This document shows, piece by piece, positions 31,292-38,827 of a stretch of DNA of 38,827 bases. Location: positions 1 through 38,827 of the forward strand of contig JAAYFD010000023.1 in the NCBI GenBank assembly GCA_012728415.1, given 5' to 3'. The DNA comes from Gammaproteobacteria bacterium (GTDB lineage: Bacteria > Pseudomonadota > Gammaproteobacteria > Pseudomonadales > Pseudomonadaceae). Position 1 is the first letter of the stretch, and each line of letters begins with the position of its first letter. The position numbers and the translations under genes are program-made. The notes beneath the pieces are model-generated. The model was not told where the DNA came from. It did not search any database and saw only the letters and a program-made list of their open reading frames with translations.

Positions 31292-32263
31292 ATGTTCGGC
31301 CTGATCAAAACCTGGCGTGAGCTGGAAGCCAAAGGCATCATGGGCATCAACCGCCGCAATGCCGACTACGTTCTCAAGTACAACAAGCGCAGCCTGTACC
31401 CCGTGGTGGATGACAAAATCCTGACCAAGGAGCGGGCCCTGGCCAACGGCATCAACGTACCGGAAATGTACGGTGTCATCGAAACTGAAAAGGACATCGG
31501 CAAGCTCGAGCAAATCCTTGCCGGCCACGAAGGCTTTGTCATCAAACCGGCCCAGGGTGCAGGGGGCGACGGCATCCTGGTCGTCGCCGACCGTTTCGAA
31601 GGCCGTTACCGTACAGTTTCCGGAAAAATCATCACCCATGAAGAAATCGAGTACCAGGTTTCCAATATCCTGACCGGTCTCTATTCACTGGGCGGCGGTC
31701 GTGACCGCGCACTGATCGAATATCGCGTAACACCCGACCCAATCTTCAAGAGCATCAGTTATGAGGGTGTTCCAGATATCCGCATCATCGTACTGATGGG
31801 TTACCCGGTGATGGCCATGCTGCGCCTGCCCACCCGGCAGTCTGGTGGCAAGGCCAACCTGCACCAGGGTGCTATTGGCGTTGGTGTCGACCTGGCCACG
31901 GGCATCACCCTGCAAGGTACCTGGCTAAACGACAAAATCAGCAAACATCCGGATACTACCCAGCCGGTTGCCGGGGTCCAGCTGCCTTTCTGGAAACAGT
32001 TCATGGAGCTGGCGGCCAACTGTCACGAGTTATGCGGGCTGGGCTACATTGGTGTCGACATGGTGCTGGACCAGGAAAAAGGCCCGCTGATTCTGGAGCT
32101 GAATGCCCGTCCCGGGCTTAATATCCAGATTGCCAACAATGCCGGCCTGACACCGCGCGCCCATGCAATTGAAGAACATGTGGCCCGGCTGAAAAAAGAG
32201 AAACGCACGGAAACGCCCGCCGAGCGTGTTTTGCTGGCTCAACAACTGTTTGCCGCGAAATAA
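31292..32263 (+). CDS. RimK-related alpha-L-glutamate ligase-like protein (ATP-grasp)
   Basis: A 323-residue cytosolic ATP-grasp protein. The ATP site is seen in EGFVIKPAQGAGGDGILVVA, and the metal-binding end in GPLILELNARPGLNIQIANN. GINRRNADYVLKYNKRSLYP is the typical opening of the 'alpha-L-glutamate ligase-like' group. By family, it joins an amino acid to the carboxyl group of an acceptor peptide or small molecule; the acceptor is unknown. It starts four bases after the transglutaminase-like gene, and pabB starts four bases later, so a four-gene transcript is likely. Confidence 0.9.
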   Translation: MFGLIKTWRELEAKGIMGINRRNADYVLKYNKRSLYPVVDDKILTKERALANGINVPEMYGVIETEKDIGKLEQILAGHEGFVIKPAQGAGGDGILVVADRFEGRYRTVSGKIITHEEIEYQVSNILTGLYSLGGGRDRALIEYRVTPDPIFKSISYEGVPDIRIIVLMGYPVMAMLRLPTRQSGGKANLHQGAIGVGVDLATGITLQGTWLNDKISKHPDTTQPVAGVQLPFWKQFMELAANCHELCGLGYIGVDMVLDQEKGPLILELNARPGLNIQIANNAGLTPRAHAIEEHVARLKKEKRTETPAERVLLAQQLFAAK

Positions 32264-32266
32264 CCA

Positions 32267-33622
32267 ATGGAAGAACGACAGCCCGGCCTTTACTCCCTGC
32301 CCTGGCAGGCTGACATCAGCCTGCGCTTCTCGCACTTTCACCATGCGCCCGGCGCCGTTTTGCTCGACAGCGGGCAACCAGCTTCCGCCGCTCCGGCCCG
32401 GTTCGATATCGCCAGTGCCTGGCCGTTGCAGCAGATCAGCCCGCACGCAAAAGAAACATCGACCGACTTCCTTGAGCGCGCCCGGCAACTGTTGCGCCAG
32501 CTGCCTGCCGATGGCTCCACCCGGCATGACCAGCTGCCCTTTACCGGTGGCCTGCTTGGCTATCTGAGCTATCATTTCGGCCAGCCGGCCAGCCGTCATC
32601 CGCGCACGTTGCCAGGCGCCCGGGTTGGCCTGTATGACTGGGCGCTCATCAACGATCACCAGCATCAGCGCAGCTGGCTATTTTGTCATGGCAGCATGGC
32701 ACATGAGCGCCGGCAATTTCTATTACAAATGCTGCAGACACAGCAGCAGCCGGTTAGCAGCCGCTTTCGCCTGCTAAAATGCTTCCAGCCACTGATCTCT
32801 GCAGAAAAATATCGACAGGGCATCGAGCAAGTTCAGGCTGAAATTCGTGCCGGCACCTGCTTTCAAATCAACTTTACCCAGCGTTTCGACACCCTTTATG
32901 AGGGCGACCCCTGGACCGCATACAGGGTTTTGCGTCAGCATTGCCCTACCCCCTATGCCGGCTTTGTCAGGCTGGGCCCGCAAGACGCCATCCTCAGTGC
33001 TTCGCCGGAACGTTTCCTTGGCATCATCAATGGCCAGCTGGAGGCACGCCCAATCAAGGGAACCCGACGCCGCGGGCATACCCGGGAGGAAGACCGCGCA
33101 CTGGCCGCCGAACTGCTGGCCAGCGCAAAAGACCGGGCAGAAAACCTGATGATCGTCGAGTTGCAAGCAGCCGAGCTGGCCCCATTGTGTACTGATGTCA
33201 GCACGCCACAACTGGCTCAGCTGGAAAGTTACCCCAACGTACACCACTTGGTCAGTTGCGTGCAGGGACGGCTAAAACCGGGCACGGATGCACTCAATGT
33301 TGTTGATCAGTGTTTTCCCGGTGCATCCATTAGTGGTACGCCCAAACAGCCGGTAGTGCGGCTGATTGATCAGCTGGAAGCCTGCTCACGGGAAATTTAC
33401 TGCGGCAGCCTGTTTTATCTGGACAACCGGGGCCGTTTTGACAGCTCCATTTGCATTCGCACACTCCTGGCAGTGAATGGCAACATTCATTGTTGGGGTG
33501 GTGGCGGGATCACCCTGGCCTCGGAGTGGCAAGCCGAATATCAGGAGTCAGTTGATAAAGTAAATCTGCTCATGCAGTCTTTGCAGGCGATGCATAACCT
33601 GCCGGTGCGCAACGGCGACTAA
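32267..33622 (+). CDS. pabB: Aminodeoxychorismate synthase component I (divergent)
   Basis: A 451-residue chorismate-binding enzyme that, with PabA, makes 4-amino-4-deoxychorismate for folate synthesis. RPIKGTRRRGH contains the PabB-type lysine (anthranilate synthases have Ala there). ILSASPERFL, SSICIRTLLAV and GGGITLASEWQAEYQESVDK are family blocks. Two usually strict motifs are altered: MIVDLxRNDxGR reads MIVELQAAELAPL, and GGSITGAPK reads GASISGTPK. Activity may differ, or another PabB may exist elsewhere. The start MEERQPGLYSLPW follows the ligase gene by four bases. Confidence 0.85.
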   Translation: MEERQPGLYSLPWQADISLRFSHFHHAPGAVLLDSGQPASAAPARFDIASAWPLQQISPHAKETSTDFLERARQLLRQLPADGSTRHDQLPFTGGLLGYLSYHFGQPASRHPRTLPGARVGLYDWALINDHQHQRSWLFCHGSMAHERRQFLLQMLQTQQQPVSSRFRLLKCFQPLISAEKYRQGIEQVQAEIRAGTCFQINFTQRFDTLYEGDPWTAYRVLRQHCPTPYAGFVRLGPQDAILSASPERFLGIINGQLEARPIKGTRRRGHTREEDRALAAELLASAKDRAENLMIVELQAAELAPLCTDVSTPQLAQLESYPNVHHLVSCVQGRLKPGTDALNVVDQCFPGASISGTPKQPVVRLIDQLEACSREIYCGSLFYLDNRGRFDSSICIRTLLAVNGNIHCWGGGGITLASEWQAEYQESVDKVNLLMQSLQAMHNLPVRNGD

Positions 33623-33710
33623 CCGCCGGGGCATGCGGTCAAAAGTCTGCTTTCCCTGTATACTTGTAACCTGCCCCACAGACAATGCAAACATGCGACA
33701 GGGAGAACCC

Positions 33711-34283
33711 ATGAGCCTCATAATTGTTGCTTTCTTAACCATCATCGCCCTGCTGATTTTCTGGGGCATAGGACTGTACAACGGTCTCGTTCGTCTTAAG
33801 CATGGCGTAGGCAAAGCCTGGGCAAATATTGACGTATTGCTCAAACAACGCCATGAAGAACTGCCCAAGCTGGTAGAAACCTGCAAGCAATACATGCAGT
33901 ATGAACAATCGTTGCTTGAATCGGTAATCAGTGCGCGCAATGCCGTACACCAAGCCAGCGAAACTCACGACATCAGCGCCCTCGGCCAGGCAGAAACCGG
34001 GCTGCGCGCCGGCCTGGGCAGGCTCTTTGCTCTTGCCGAAAGCTATCCGGAGCTGAAGGCCAATGAAAGCTTCCAGTTTCTGCAGCAACGCATCGCCAGC
34101 CTGGAAAGTGCTATCGCCGACCGGCGCGAGCTGTACAACGAAGCAGTCAACCTGAACAACGTGCGCATTGAACAGTTTCCCGACGCGCTGATTGCCCGCC
34201 GATTCGGCTTTGGTGCTGCCGAACTGCTGCGTTTCTCCGAAGCCGAAACCAAAGACGTAAATATCCGCGAGCTGTTTGGCTAA
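33711..34283 (+). CDS. LemA family protein
   Basis: A 190-residue protein with an N-terminal helix (IVAFLTIIALLIFWGIGLYN) followed by the LemA helical bundle: WANIDVLLKQRHEELPKLVE, ARNAVHQASETHD, and YNEAVNLNNVRIEQFPDALI. LemA proteins are membrane-anchored with a mostly extracytoplasmic bundle; their role is uncertain. ATG 33711 has GGGAG seven bases upstream and is preferred to 33633. The stop overlaps the next gene's region by a two-base gap, and the LemA/GIDE pairing is common. Confidence 0.9.
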   Translation: MSLIIVAFLTIIALLIFWGIGLYNGLVRLKHGVGKAWANIDVLLKQRHEELPKLVETCKQYMQYEQSLLESVISARNAVHQASETHDISALGQAETGLRAGLGRLFALAESYPELKANESFQFLQQRIASLESAIADRRELYNEAVNLNNVRIEQFPDALIARRFGFGAAELLRFSEAETKDVNIRELFG

Positions 34284-34285
34284 GC

Positions 34286-35182
34286 ATGGACTGGCTGGGC
34301 CTGTTGGTTACTCTCGGCGTCACCGGCAGCATGGCGGTCGGTGGGGCATGGTGGTTTATAGACTGTCAGCGCCAGGCCCGCTTTCTGCTGGACACTCCAA
34401 CCTCAAAAGTACGTTCGGCAGCTCAAGGCTATGTCGAACTGTACGGCTTTGTCGGCGAACAGGCTGAACAACTGCAAGCACCCTTGACCGGCGAGCCCTG
34501 CGCCTGGTGGAGCTATCGTATTGAGGAGTACCAGCGCAGCGGAAACAACAAGCATCACAGCTGGCGCACACTGGACAGCAAGACCAGCAAGGCTTTCTTG
34601 CGTTTTGAAGACGGTACCGGCCACTGCCTGATCAACCCCGAGGGTGCCCGGGTGATTCCGGTTAGTCGCCAGGTCTGGCAAGGAAACGATCGTCATCCAC
34701 AGACTCCCCAGCCACAACACTGGCTCAATATACTGGTGATGGGCCGGCGGCGTTATCGCTACACAGAAGAGCGCCTGCACAGTGGCGATCCCCTGTATGT
34801 CATCGGCCACTTTTATTCGCAGGGTGGCGGACACCAGACTTTTGACATTGACCGCATGCAGTCGGCCATCATTCGCGAGTGGAAACAGGACTTTCCCGGC
34901 CTGCTTAAGCGTTTTGACCTCAATCGGGATGGCCAGTTTGATGAGAATGAGTGGAACAGGGTCCGAACGGCTGCCCGGCAACAGGCCAAACAACAGCAGC
35001 GACAACAGGCGCAGGCGCCGGTCGCACATTATATGCGCAAGCCTGACGAAAACCTGCCCTTTATTTTATCCAGTCATGGCGAAGACGAACTGGCACGCCG
35101 GCTACGCTGGAAAAGCCTTGTTGGTATTTTACTCTGCCTGGCTGGCGTCCTGGCTACAGTCCACGTCCTGAGCAGCCTTTAG
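34286..35182 (+). CDS. GIDE-domain membrane protein with an EF-hand
   Basis: A 298-residue protein with hydrophobic segments at both ends (LGLLVTLGVTGSMAVGGAWW and LVGILLCLAGVLATVHVLSSL region) and a GIDE-type beta-rich domain between (AAQGYVELYGFVGEQAEQLQ, SYRIEEYQ, YTEERLHSGDPLYVIGHF). Residues around 210-225 read FDLNRDGQFDENEW, a canonical EF-hand loop with ligands at positions 1, 3, 5, 7, 9 and 12, followed by a Gln-rich helix. Calcium could control the protein on the cytoplasmic or periplasmic face. It starts two bases after lemA. The function of bacterial GIDE proteins is not established. Confidence 0.78.
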   Translation: MDWLGLLVTLGVTGSMAVGGAWWFIDCQRQARFLLDTPTSKVRSAAQGYVELYGFVGEQAEQLQAPLTGEPCAWWSYRIEEYQRSGNNKHHSWRTLDSKTSKAFLRFEDGTGHCLINPEGARVIPVSRQVWQGNDRHPQTPQPQHWLNILVMGRRRYRYTEERLHSGDPLYVIGHFYSQGGGHQTFDIDRMQSAIIREWKQDFPGLLKRFDLNRDGQFDENEWNRVRTAARQQAKQQQRQQAQAPVAHYMRKPDENLPFILSSHGEDELARRLRWKSLVGILLCLAGVLATVHVLSSL

Positions 35183-35212
35183 AGAAGTGGCCTCCCAGAC
35201 AGCCTGTCAAGG

Positions 35213-36058
35213 CTATGGTTGCAGAGCATCAAGTCGCTGCTGTATCCGCTCCTGCGCCCGGGTTACCTGCAAACGAAAGGCTGTCATATCTTCTTCCAGC
35301 TGTTGCTGACGCTGCCGTTCACCCTCCATCCGCTGTGCCAGTTTAAGAACCGACTGCTGCAGTTCCGCATAACGCGGATCTTCAACAACACTTTGCAGCT
35401 GCTTGCGCAGGCGAGCAAGCTCCTGCTCCAAAGCTGCCTGTTGCGCCGCCTGGTCTTCTTTCTGCTGCTGGTCCAGCGCTTGCCACTCTTGCATTGAAGC
35501 TGTCAACTCAAGCGCCAACGCAGACAGCGCTTCATCCTGCTCTGCCATAAGCTGCTCTTGCCGCTCCTGCCTGGCCTGCAGCTTCTGCTGTGCCTTATCC
35601 AGTATCAAGGCGGCTTGCTCCACCGCCCGAGACTGCTCTTCCAGTTGCTGTGAAAACCCGGGCAGTAGTTTTTTCAACTGCTCCTGCCCTGCCTGCAGCG
35701 CATGAACTGCTGCCGTAGCGCCGGAAACGTCCTGCAGCTGCCGCTGCACGTGCTCCAGCTCCAGCAGAACGCCCTGCACCCGCCCCTGCAGAGCAGTCAG
35801 TCCGGCAGTGCGCTCATCCAGTTGTTGCAGTTGCGATAATGATTCTTCTCCCAGTCCGGCAAAACTGTCCTGAGTCGCAACCAGTTGGTGCTGCAAGCCT
35901 TGCAATTCATGGTGATGCAGCCTGTGCAGACCGGCAATCATCAGCAACAGCAAAACTATCGCCAACCAGAGTCTGCCCGCATGAGATGCCGGCCTCGGTA
36001 CATGACGGTTTTCTGTTTTGATTGTCGGCGTGTCACCGCCTGTTACAGGATGTTCCAT
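35213..36058 (-). CDS. Hypothetical membrane-anchored coiled-coil protein
   Basis: From ATG 36058 (GGAG eight bases upstream) this is a 281-residue protein with a short N-terminal cytoplasmic part, one transmembrane helix (LWLAIVLLLLMIAGLHRL) and a long Gln/Glu/Leu-rich coiled coil over the remaining 200 or so residues (for example QQQKEDQAAQQAALEQELAR). No catalytic motif is visible. It is transcribed towards the GIDE gene. The layout recalls periplasmic or cytoplasmic scaffolding proteins, but I do not recognise a family. Confidence 0.7.
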   Translation of the reverse strand: MEHPVTGGDTPTIKTENRHVPRPASHAGRLWLAIVLLLLMIAGLHRLHHHELQGLQHQLVATQDSFAGLGEESLSQLQQLDERTAGLTALQGRVQGVLLELEHVQRQLQDVSGATAAVHALQAGQEQLKKLLPGFSQQLEEQSRAVEQAALILDKAQQKLQARQERQEQLMAEQDEALSALALELTASMQEWQALDQQQKEDQAAQQAALEQELARLRKQLQSVVEDPRYAELQQSVLKLAQRMEGERQRQQQLEEDMTAFRLQVTRAQERIQQRLDALQP

Positions 36059-36130
36059 ACATTTCTCCGACGTGCTCTCACCGCTGGACCGGCCTGCAGG
36101 TGGGGAGAACCCAGCCCTTCTTATCCACAA

Positions 36131-36224
36131 AAGGAATCAACATATAAAAAATAATTACTTTATAGAATAAAGAAAGCTTGTTAATGTGCCGTTCGACTCA
36201 CTGACTAGATCCAGGGACAGTTTT
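36131..36224 (+). promoter_or_regulatory. AT-rich promoter region upstream of cysI
   Basis: The stretch 36145-36180 is almost pure A/T, with tacTTTATAGaataaag as a possible -10 region, and stands out from its GC-rich surroundings. A consensus DnaA box, TTATCCACA, lies at 36121-36129 without the inverted partner seen elsewhere. CysB-type activation is usual for cysI and often involves AT-rich DNA. No binding site can be called. Confidence 0.35.
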
Positions 36225-37883
36225 ATGTATCTGTATGATTCGTATGACCAGCAACTCGTTGAAGAGAGGGTTGCCCAATTCCGCGACCAGACCCGGCGCT
36301 ATTTTGCCGGCGAGCTGAGCGAAGAAGAATTTCTGCCCCTGCGCCTGCAAAACGGCCTGTATATACAGCGTCATGCTCCCATGCTGCGCATTGCCTGCCC
36401 ATACGGCATGCTGTCCTCAAGTCAACTGCGCATGCTGGCTCATATCACGCGCAAGTATGACAAGGAATACGCACACATTACCACCCGCACCAACGTGCAG
36501 TTGAACTGGCCCAGGCTGGAAGACGTGCCCGATATTCTGGCCGACCTGGCCAGTGTACAAATGCACTCCATTCAAACCAGTGGCAACTGCATTCGCAACA
36601 CAACCACCGACCCCTTTGCTGGGGTAGCACCGGACGAACTGGTAGATCCACGACCCTGGTGTGAAATTTTACGTCAATGGTCAACTTTTCACCCGGAGTT
36701 TTTGCGTTTGCCGCGCAAGTTCAAGGTTGCCATTAGTGCCAGCCAGACTGACCGTGCTGCGACCGAAGTACATGACATCGGCTTGCACCTGTGCCGCAAT
36801 GCCGAAGGCGAGCTGGGGTTCCGTGTGCTGGTAGGTGGTGGTCTGGGCCGCACGCCAATGCTGGGTAGTGTGATCAACGAGTTTTTACCCTGGCAGCACA
36901 TGCTGACGTATAACGAGGCAATCCTGCGAGTTTACAATCGCTTTGGCCGCCGCGACAACAAATTCAAGGCACGCATCAAAATTCTGGTCAAGGCACTTAC
37001 GCCAGAAGGGTTCGCCGCCAAGGTGGATGAAGAGTGGCAGCACCTGAAAAACGGTCCCACCACCCTGACCGAAGAAGAAGTACAGCGTGTCAGCCAGCAC
37101 TTTAGCGAGCCGGATTACCTCGAGCTTGAGGACGAGCATGAACTGCTTGCCCGACAAGATGAAGAATACCCGGGTTTTGCCCGCTGGCGGCAACGCAACA
37201 CCAGGGAGCATAAAAAATCCGGCTACGTTTGCGTGACATTATCACTGAAAAAAATTGGTGTGCCACCGGGTGACATCAACTCCAAACAGCTGGATGCCCT
37301 GGCTGATTTGGCTGAACGGTACAGTTTTGGCGAAGTACGCGGCACCCGTGAACAAAACATAGTGTTGGCCGACATCGAGCAGCGGCAGCTGCTGCAGTTG
37401 TGGCAGGAAATTCGTGAACTGGGCTTTGCCACTCCGAATATCGGGCTGCTCAGTGATATTGTCTGCTGCCCAGGCGGTGACTTTTGCGCCCTGGCCAATG
37501 CCAAGTCAATTCCCGTGGCCGAAGCCATTCAGCAACGCTTTGAAGACCTGGACTACCTGTTCGACATTGGCGACCTGGATCTGAACATTTCCGGTTGCAT
37601 GAACGCCTGCGGCCACCACCATATTGGCCACATTGGCATTCTTGGTGTGGATAAGAAAGGTGAAGAGTTTTATCAGGTGTCGCTGGGTGGTCACAGCGGT
37701 CGCGAAACCGGGCTGGGCCGGATTCTCGGCCCTTCTTTTCCGCAGGACGCAATGCCCGATGTCATCAGTACGCTGATTACCGTTTATCTGGAAAACCGCA
37801 CCGAAGAAGAGCACTTTATCGACACCTACCAGCGCATCGGTCTAGCACCCTTCAAGGAGAGAGTCTATGCCCCGCATAATTAA
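36225..37883 (+). CDS. cysI: Sulfite reductase haemoprotein (nitrite/sulfite reductase family)
   Basis: A 552-residue sirohaem/[4Fe-4S] enzyme that reduces sulfite to sulfide for cysteine synthesis. The iron-sulphur/sirohaem cysteines lie in IVCCPGGDFCALANAKS and ISGCMNACGHHHIGHIG. TRTNVQLNWPRLEDVPDIL and the VRGTREQNIVLA block bind sirohaem. The length and the MYLYDSYDQQLVEERVAQFR start match the Pseudomonas-type CysI. ATG 36225 follows GGGAC. The 3' end overlaps the DUF934 gene by 17 bases, as in other gammaproteobacteria. Nitrite reduction is less likely given this partner. Confidence 0.93.
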   Translation: MYLYDSYDQQLVEERVAQFRDQTRRYFAGELSEEEFLPLRLQNGLYIQRHAPMLRIACPYGMLSSSQLRMLAHITRKYDKEYAHITTRTNVQLNWPRLEDVPDILADLASVQMHSIQTSGNCIRNTTTDPFAGVAPDELVDPRPWCEILRQWSTFHPEFLRLPRKFKVAISASQTDRAATEVHDIGLHLCRNAEGELGFRVLVGGGLGRTPMLGSVINEFLPWQHMLTYNEAILRVYNRFGRRDNKFKARIKILVKALTPEGFAAKVDEEWQHLKNGPTTLTEEEVQRVSQHFSEPDYLELEDEHELLARQDEEYPGFARWRQRNTREHKKSGYVCVTLSLKKIGVPPGDINSKQLDALADLAERYSFGEVRGTREQNIVLADIEQRQLLQLWQEIRELGFATPNIGLLSDIVCCPGGDFCALANAKSIPVAEAIQQRFEDLDYLFDIGDLDLNISGCMNACGHHHIGHIGILGVDKKGEEFYQVSLGGHSGRETGLGRILGPSFPQDAMPDVISTLITVYLENRTEEEHFIDTYQRIGLAPFKERVYAPHN

Positions 37884-38397
37884 GAACCGTGAAGTTATCG
37901 AAGACCAGTGGACCCTGCTACCGGCTGAAGCCACCCTGCAGGACGCCCTGGACTGCAAACAGCCCATAGTTCCGCTGGCTCTGTGGCAAGCGCATCCTGC
38001 CGAGCTGCGTCAAGTGCCGGCGCTGGGCGTCTGGCTGGACAGCGATGAGCTGGTAGAGGATTTGGCGGAAGACCTTGGCGTGTTTAGTCTGATTGCGCTC
38101 AACTTCCCCGCGTTTACTGACGGCCGGCCCTTCAGCAGCGCACGCTTGCTACGTGAGCGCTACGGCTTTACCAAAGAAGTTCGCGCTATTGGTGATGTGT
38201 TGCGTGACCAGCTGCTAATGATGCAGCGCTGCGGTTTTGACGCTTTTGCCATACGTAATGACCGCGACCCGCACGACGCCCTGCGGGCGCTGGACGAGCT
38301 CAGCGTGCAATACCAGGCGTCCTGGGACGCTCCCCTGCCACTGTTTCGTCGGCGCACAGCCGTCAGCCAGCCTGCGTCTGCCGCTGCGGCCATTTAA
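37867..38397 (+). CDS. DUF934 protein, sulfite reductase partner
   Basis: A 176-residue protein beginning MPRIIKNREVIEDQWTLLPA, with VWLDSDELVEDLAEDLGVFS, IALNFPAFTDGRPFSSARLL and the AIRNDRDPHDAL end region, all diagnostic of DUF934. It always follows cysI in many proteobacteria and is needed for full sulfite reduction, possibly as an electron-transfer or assembly partner. The start codon lies inside the last codons of cysI, which implies coupled translation. Confidence 0.92.
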   Translation: MPRIIKNREVIEDQWTLLPAEATLQDALDCKQPIVPLALWQAHPAELRQVPALGVWLDSDELVEDLAEDLGVFSLIALNFPAFTDGRPFSSARLLRERYGFTKEVRAIGDVLRDQLLMMQRCGFDAFAIRNDRDPHDALRALDELSVQYQASWDAPLPLFRRRTAVSQPASAAAAI

Positions 38398-38701
38398 TAC
38401 GACACCCGGCGGTTGGCATGCCCTGGCATGTCAACCAACCTCCGCAAACATATATGGCTGCCATGGAGGGCGGCACCACCACATTCAGCAGGCTCTAAAC
38501 GCCCTGTTGTTCTTCACACACTTGCTCTGGTCATCCGGTCTGTTACTTGGTCAGAGCTTTTGCTGGGAACAGTCACATCAATTCACGCCACATGCCAACA
38601 ACCTGCAGCTCCGTTTGCTTAAAGCAGGACAAGCATGTTGGCCTAACCGGGGCACACCACCTTAAAGCTCAACAGCACCAATACCTTATGAACTACCACG
38701 C
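38398..38701. other. Intergenic region with a hairpin after the sulfite reductase operon
   Basis: No gene is supported. GGTTGGCATGCC ct GGCATGTCAACC (38411-38435) forms a near-perfect stem 14 bases past the DUF934 stop, and is a likely transcript end although no T-run follows. The remaining 265 bases show no clear signal. Confidence 0.5.
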
Positions 38702-38827
38702 CTAAGCCGCTTCGCGGTTAGACATGGTTTCGCGGGGCCGCAGCCCCGCTTCTAGTAGCAGGTCGATGTGCTTGACTGCTACGGGCGTGTCCATAACGCC
38801 CTTACCGGCTTCGAGCTGACTAATCAG
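38702..38827 (-). CDS. Helix-turn-helix regulator, C-terminal part (cut by window edge)
   Basis: The last 41 codons on the minus strand read LISQLEAGKGVMDTPVAVKH and then IDLLLEAGLRPRETMSNREAA before a TAG at 38702-38704. The ISQLEAGKG opening is the end of the recognition helix of an XRE-type or related helix-turn-helix domain, and DLLLEAGLRPR its following helix. The protein is therefore small, with the DNA-binding domain near its C-terminus. The start lies outside the window. Family call is moderately sure; target unknown. Confidence 0.6.
   Translation of the reverse strand: MISQLEAGKGVMDTPVAVKHIDLLLEAGLRPRETMSNREAA

Overview
The window looks like chromosomal DNA of a free-living gammaproteobacterium, probably Pseudomonadales or Oceanospirillales in the broad sense. 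This rests on gene content and order: a GntR-prpB-prpC-acnD-prpF methylcitrate operon, cysI followed by a DUF934 gene, a yqjD/E/K-like trio, and a retropepsin/transglutaminase-like/ATP-grasp trio. Most of the DNA is moderately GC-rich with tightly packed, often overlapping genes. I saw no rRNA, tRNA or CRISPR array.

Bases 1-4141 are an accessory patch. A full IS1380-family element (about 1500-3210) and a diverged fragment of a second copy (1-261, same orientation) bracket a strikingly AT-rich stretch. That stretch holds a 3' gene remnant, a multi-pass membrane protein and a membrane-anchored protein. The right end of the full element cuts off the 5' end of an Rpn-family nuclease gene.

Bases 4.6-7.1 kb encode the carboxy(nor)spermidine route of polyamine synthesis. 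Bases 7.2-12.7 kb are a stress/envelope cluster: YqjD/E/K-like proteins, a PAS-PAS-PAS-LuxR regulator, and on the opposite strand BON, CsbD, DUF1328, a ferritin-like protein, DUF488 and a lipoprotein. An EamA-type and a MATE/DinF-type transporter follow.

Bases 15.5-18.2 kb hold a macro-domain/helix-turn-helix fusion next to a von Willebrand A protein, then a RelE/ParE toxin-antitoxin pair. Bases 18.3-20.0 kb are queC-queD-queE (7-deazaguanine synthesis). Bases 20.6-28.8 kb are the methylcitrate operon for propionyl-CoA, read leftwards behind a well-formed promoter and operators.

Bases 29.2-33.6 kb encode the retropepsin/transglutaminase-like/ATP-grasp trio and a divergent PabB. Bases 33.7-36.1 kb encode LemA, a GIDE-type protein with an EF-hand, and an opposed coiled-coil membrane protein. 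CysI and DUF934 (sulfite reduction) follow, and the window ends inside a helix-turn-helix gene.

Three non-gene signals stand out. (1) A family of about 80-95 bp palindromic elements (six full copies and one half copy) lies in the 17.3-18.2 and 21.9-22.6 kb gaps. The core is conserved and covaries, while the outer arms differ between copies yet pair within each copy. (2) Three intergenic sites at 4.2, 15.3 and 20.2 kb share the same DnaA-box arrangement: an inverted pair with a 5 bp spacer, then a third box-like site 3 bp on. (3) A leader hairpin in the IS would mask the transposase ribosome binding site on read-through transcripts.
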